Shown here in pieces: positions 63,104 through 64,000 of a DNA stretch of 64,000 nt. Every line of letters starts with the position of its first letter. The first letter of the stretch is position 1. Origin of the DNA: Marimonas lutisalis (GTDB lineage Bacteria > Pseudomonadota > Alphaproteobacteria > Rhodobacterales > Rhodobacteraceae). The stretch spans positions 1,634,955-1,698,954 of the forward strand of contig NZ_SKCI01000001.1 of NCBI RefSeq assembly GCF_005434965.1, read 5' to 3'. The position numbers and the translations under genes were made by a program. Under the pieces are notes generated by a model that worked only from the letters and a program-made list of their open reading frames with translations, was not told the origin of the DNA and ran no database searches.

Positions 63104-63607
63104 TTACGCGAGGCAAAAAAAGGGCGGCAGTGCCGCCCTCTTTCTCTTCAGAAGAAAATCTAACCAAGAGAGCGTCTTCACGTTTGGATCGAACAACCAG
63201 CTTTCGACAAGCGGGAAGTTCCCCATTTGCACGCCGTCGATATAGTCGCCCTCGGTCAAACCCGCCGCTGCAGAACAAGCTTTGCACATAATGACGACAC
63301 CGCCATCCGCCATGAACGCAGACAACATGTCTTGGATAGATGCACCCTTCTCTGCCATGAGGCCATGAATGTGGCTCGGGCGTTTCTTGTCAGCGAGATA
63401 AACCGCCCGAACGTTCATCCAGATCGCGGTTTTATGCCCATTCTTCAGAGACTTCTCATGAGCGAACATAATAGCCTTCGCGGCCGCCCAGGTATCATCA
63501 GTTGTCAAGTTTACGAACAGACCTGGCTTGCTATCTTCCGCACTCGCAGCGATCGGTGAAAGCAGCATCGAAACTGCCAGCATCAGCTTCAAAATAAATA
63601 GTCGCAT
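63104..63607 (-). CDS. DsrE-family exported protein
   Basis: The 167-residue protein starts at ATG 63607 with AGGAGG six bases upstream. A Sec signal (LFILKLMLAVSMLLSPIAAS followed by AE) precedes a DsrE/DsrF-like fold. VVIMCKACSAAAGLTEGDYI and DGVQMGNFPLVESWLF form the usual cysteine loop and following helix. Periplasmic DsrE-like proteins are linked to sulfur or redox handling. The last 14 residues (KRKRAALPPFFCLA) are encoded by the transcription terminator, suggesting a recent frame change near 63155. Transcribed alone. Confidence 0.8.
   Translation of the reverse strand: MRLFILKLMLAVSMLLSPIAASAEDSKPGLFVNLTTDDTWAAAKAIMFAHEKSLKNGHKTAIWMNVRAVYLADKKRPSHIHGLMAEKGASIQDMLSAFMADGGVVIMCKACSAAAGLTEGDYIDGVQMGNFPLVESWLFDPNVKTLSWLDFLLKRKRAALPPFFCLA
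63114..63139 (-). terminator. Rho-independent terminator overlapping the 3' end of the DsrE-like gene
   Basis: On the minus strand AGGGCGGC pairs with GCCGCCCT (63121-63139, loop ACT) and is followed by seven T residues (63120-63114). It is a strong terminator in the direction of the DsrE-like gene but lies before that gene's stop codon at 63104. It may also terminate plus-strand transcripts weakly. Confidence 0.8.
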
Positions 63608-64000
63608 TTGTGTCCTCCTACGAAACTGAGGGAAACATCGCAGAAACCGAATGCGTGAGAATGATACGGATCAATTAGTGGCAGTTTTTCATGTAAGAGG
63701 TCGTAAGCTAGTTTGGGTAGGATGCTGCTTCGAGAAGCAAAGTGACTTCGTCACTAGAAAAAAAGGCGGTTTTGTCCGCATAGCGGCCATTTAACCCGTT
63801 CGCAGCGAACGGCGGCTCCAAGCCCAGAGCGAATGGCGCAAACCGCTACGGCGCACGGTGCCGGAGGGTTTCCATCCAAATGAACAAAACGCTCACAGTG
63901 ACGAGGATATACGAGACAAAAAACTCTGAAGCCCAATAAAACAACTATATCACCCGCATGTCCGTGCCGGGCCCCAAAAGCTATCGCGGGTACGGAGTGG
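63608..64000. other. Terminal intergenic region, no gene recognised
   Basis: The last 390 bases hold the promoter region of the DsrE-like gene at their left and a second copy of the short repeat at 63802. The minus-strand frame at 63754-63936 crosses the repeat and has no ribosome-binding site. Nothing else was recognised. Confidence 0.5.
63802..63827. repeat. Short dispersed repeat, copy B
   Basis: A 26-base segment beginning GCAGCGAACGGCGGCTCCAA matches the segment at 63069-63094 at 23 positions, in the same orientation. It lies in the gene-free right end of the window. Confidence 0.5.

Noticed and set aside
1-64000. CRISPR arrays, rRNA or tRNA genes
   Set aside because: No regularly spaced repeats, no rRNA signatures and no convincing T-loop or cloverleaf sequences were seen on either strand. 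A covariance-model scan would settle small RNAs, which I cannot exclude.

Overview
The window reads as chromosomal DNA of a marine alphaproteobacterium of the Roseobacter/Rhodobacteraceae type. The grounds are the alphaproteobacterial Tad pilus gene set, the many uptake and catabolic genes for methylated amines, polyamines and peptides, BetI-like TetR regulators and the codon preference. No rRNA, tRNA or CRISPR array was seen.

Layout. (1) 1-2061, minus strand: the N-terminal 687 residues of a very acidic, SdrD-B-repeat, EF-hand-bearing surface or secreted protein that runs off the left edge. (2) 3073-4561, minus: a compact module of three unknown genes. (3) 4924-19722, plus: a Tad/Flp pilus locus comprising an AAA ATPase, a TPR lipoprotein, prepilin peptidase, a TadG-like protein, the Flp pilin with its own terminator, then cpaB, cpaC, a small lipoprotein, two TadE-type pseudopilins, cpaE/tadZ, an L,D-transpeptidase, cpaF, tadB and tadC. 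(4) 19921-25297: a visibly AT-rich stretch with envelope genes, namely a polytopic membrane protein, a HAD-UbiA fusion resembling polyprenyl-phosphate phosphoribosyltransferase plus phosphatase, and an OpgB-like phosphoglycerol transferase. (5) 25345-28541: insertion-sequence debris around a response regulator. (6) 28610-37618: an oligopeptide/glutathione-type ABC importer operon with its GntR regulator, divergent from a DUF1028 gene and a gamma-glutamyltranspeptidase, then an epimerase. (7) 38857-42146: two complete IS6-family copies and one fragment, all in the same orientation as the decayed copy at 27723-28541, flanking a TetR gene and an ABC ATPase gene that has lost its 5' third. (8) 42152-63027: a methylated-amine/polyamine region.

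In region 8, a DMGDH/sarcosine-dehydrogenase-like flavoprotein, a trimethylamine-dehydrogenase-like flavoprotein, a PotABCD-type importer and a BetI-like TetR lie on the minus strand. On the plus strand are a PuuB-like amine oxidase and then a TetR-controlled, translationally coupled operon: two PYROXD2-like flavoproteins, a GcvT-like protein, a class III aminotransferase and a PhyH dioxygenase. A phosphoethanolamine-N-methyltransferase-like gene and a DMT exporter follow.

Three copies of one operator-like inverted repeat (TTGAATG-N3-RTTCAA pattern) lie before the DMGDH-like gene (44679), before the importer-TetR-TMADH operon (52002) and between the methyltransferase and the DMT exporter (61961). 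Together they suggest a single regulon run by the TetR encoded at 47091-47759. A different perfect palindrome, TTTGAGCGCTCAAA at 54578, sits between the second TetR and the PYROXD2-like operon. These two inferred circuits, and the unassigned substrate of the 54632-61147 operon, are the strongest leads in the window. All functional assignments rest on motif and domain recognition by eye.
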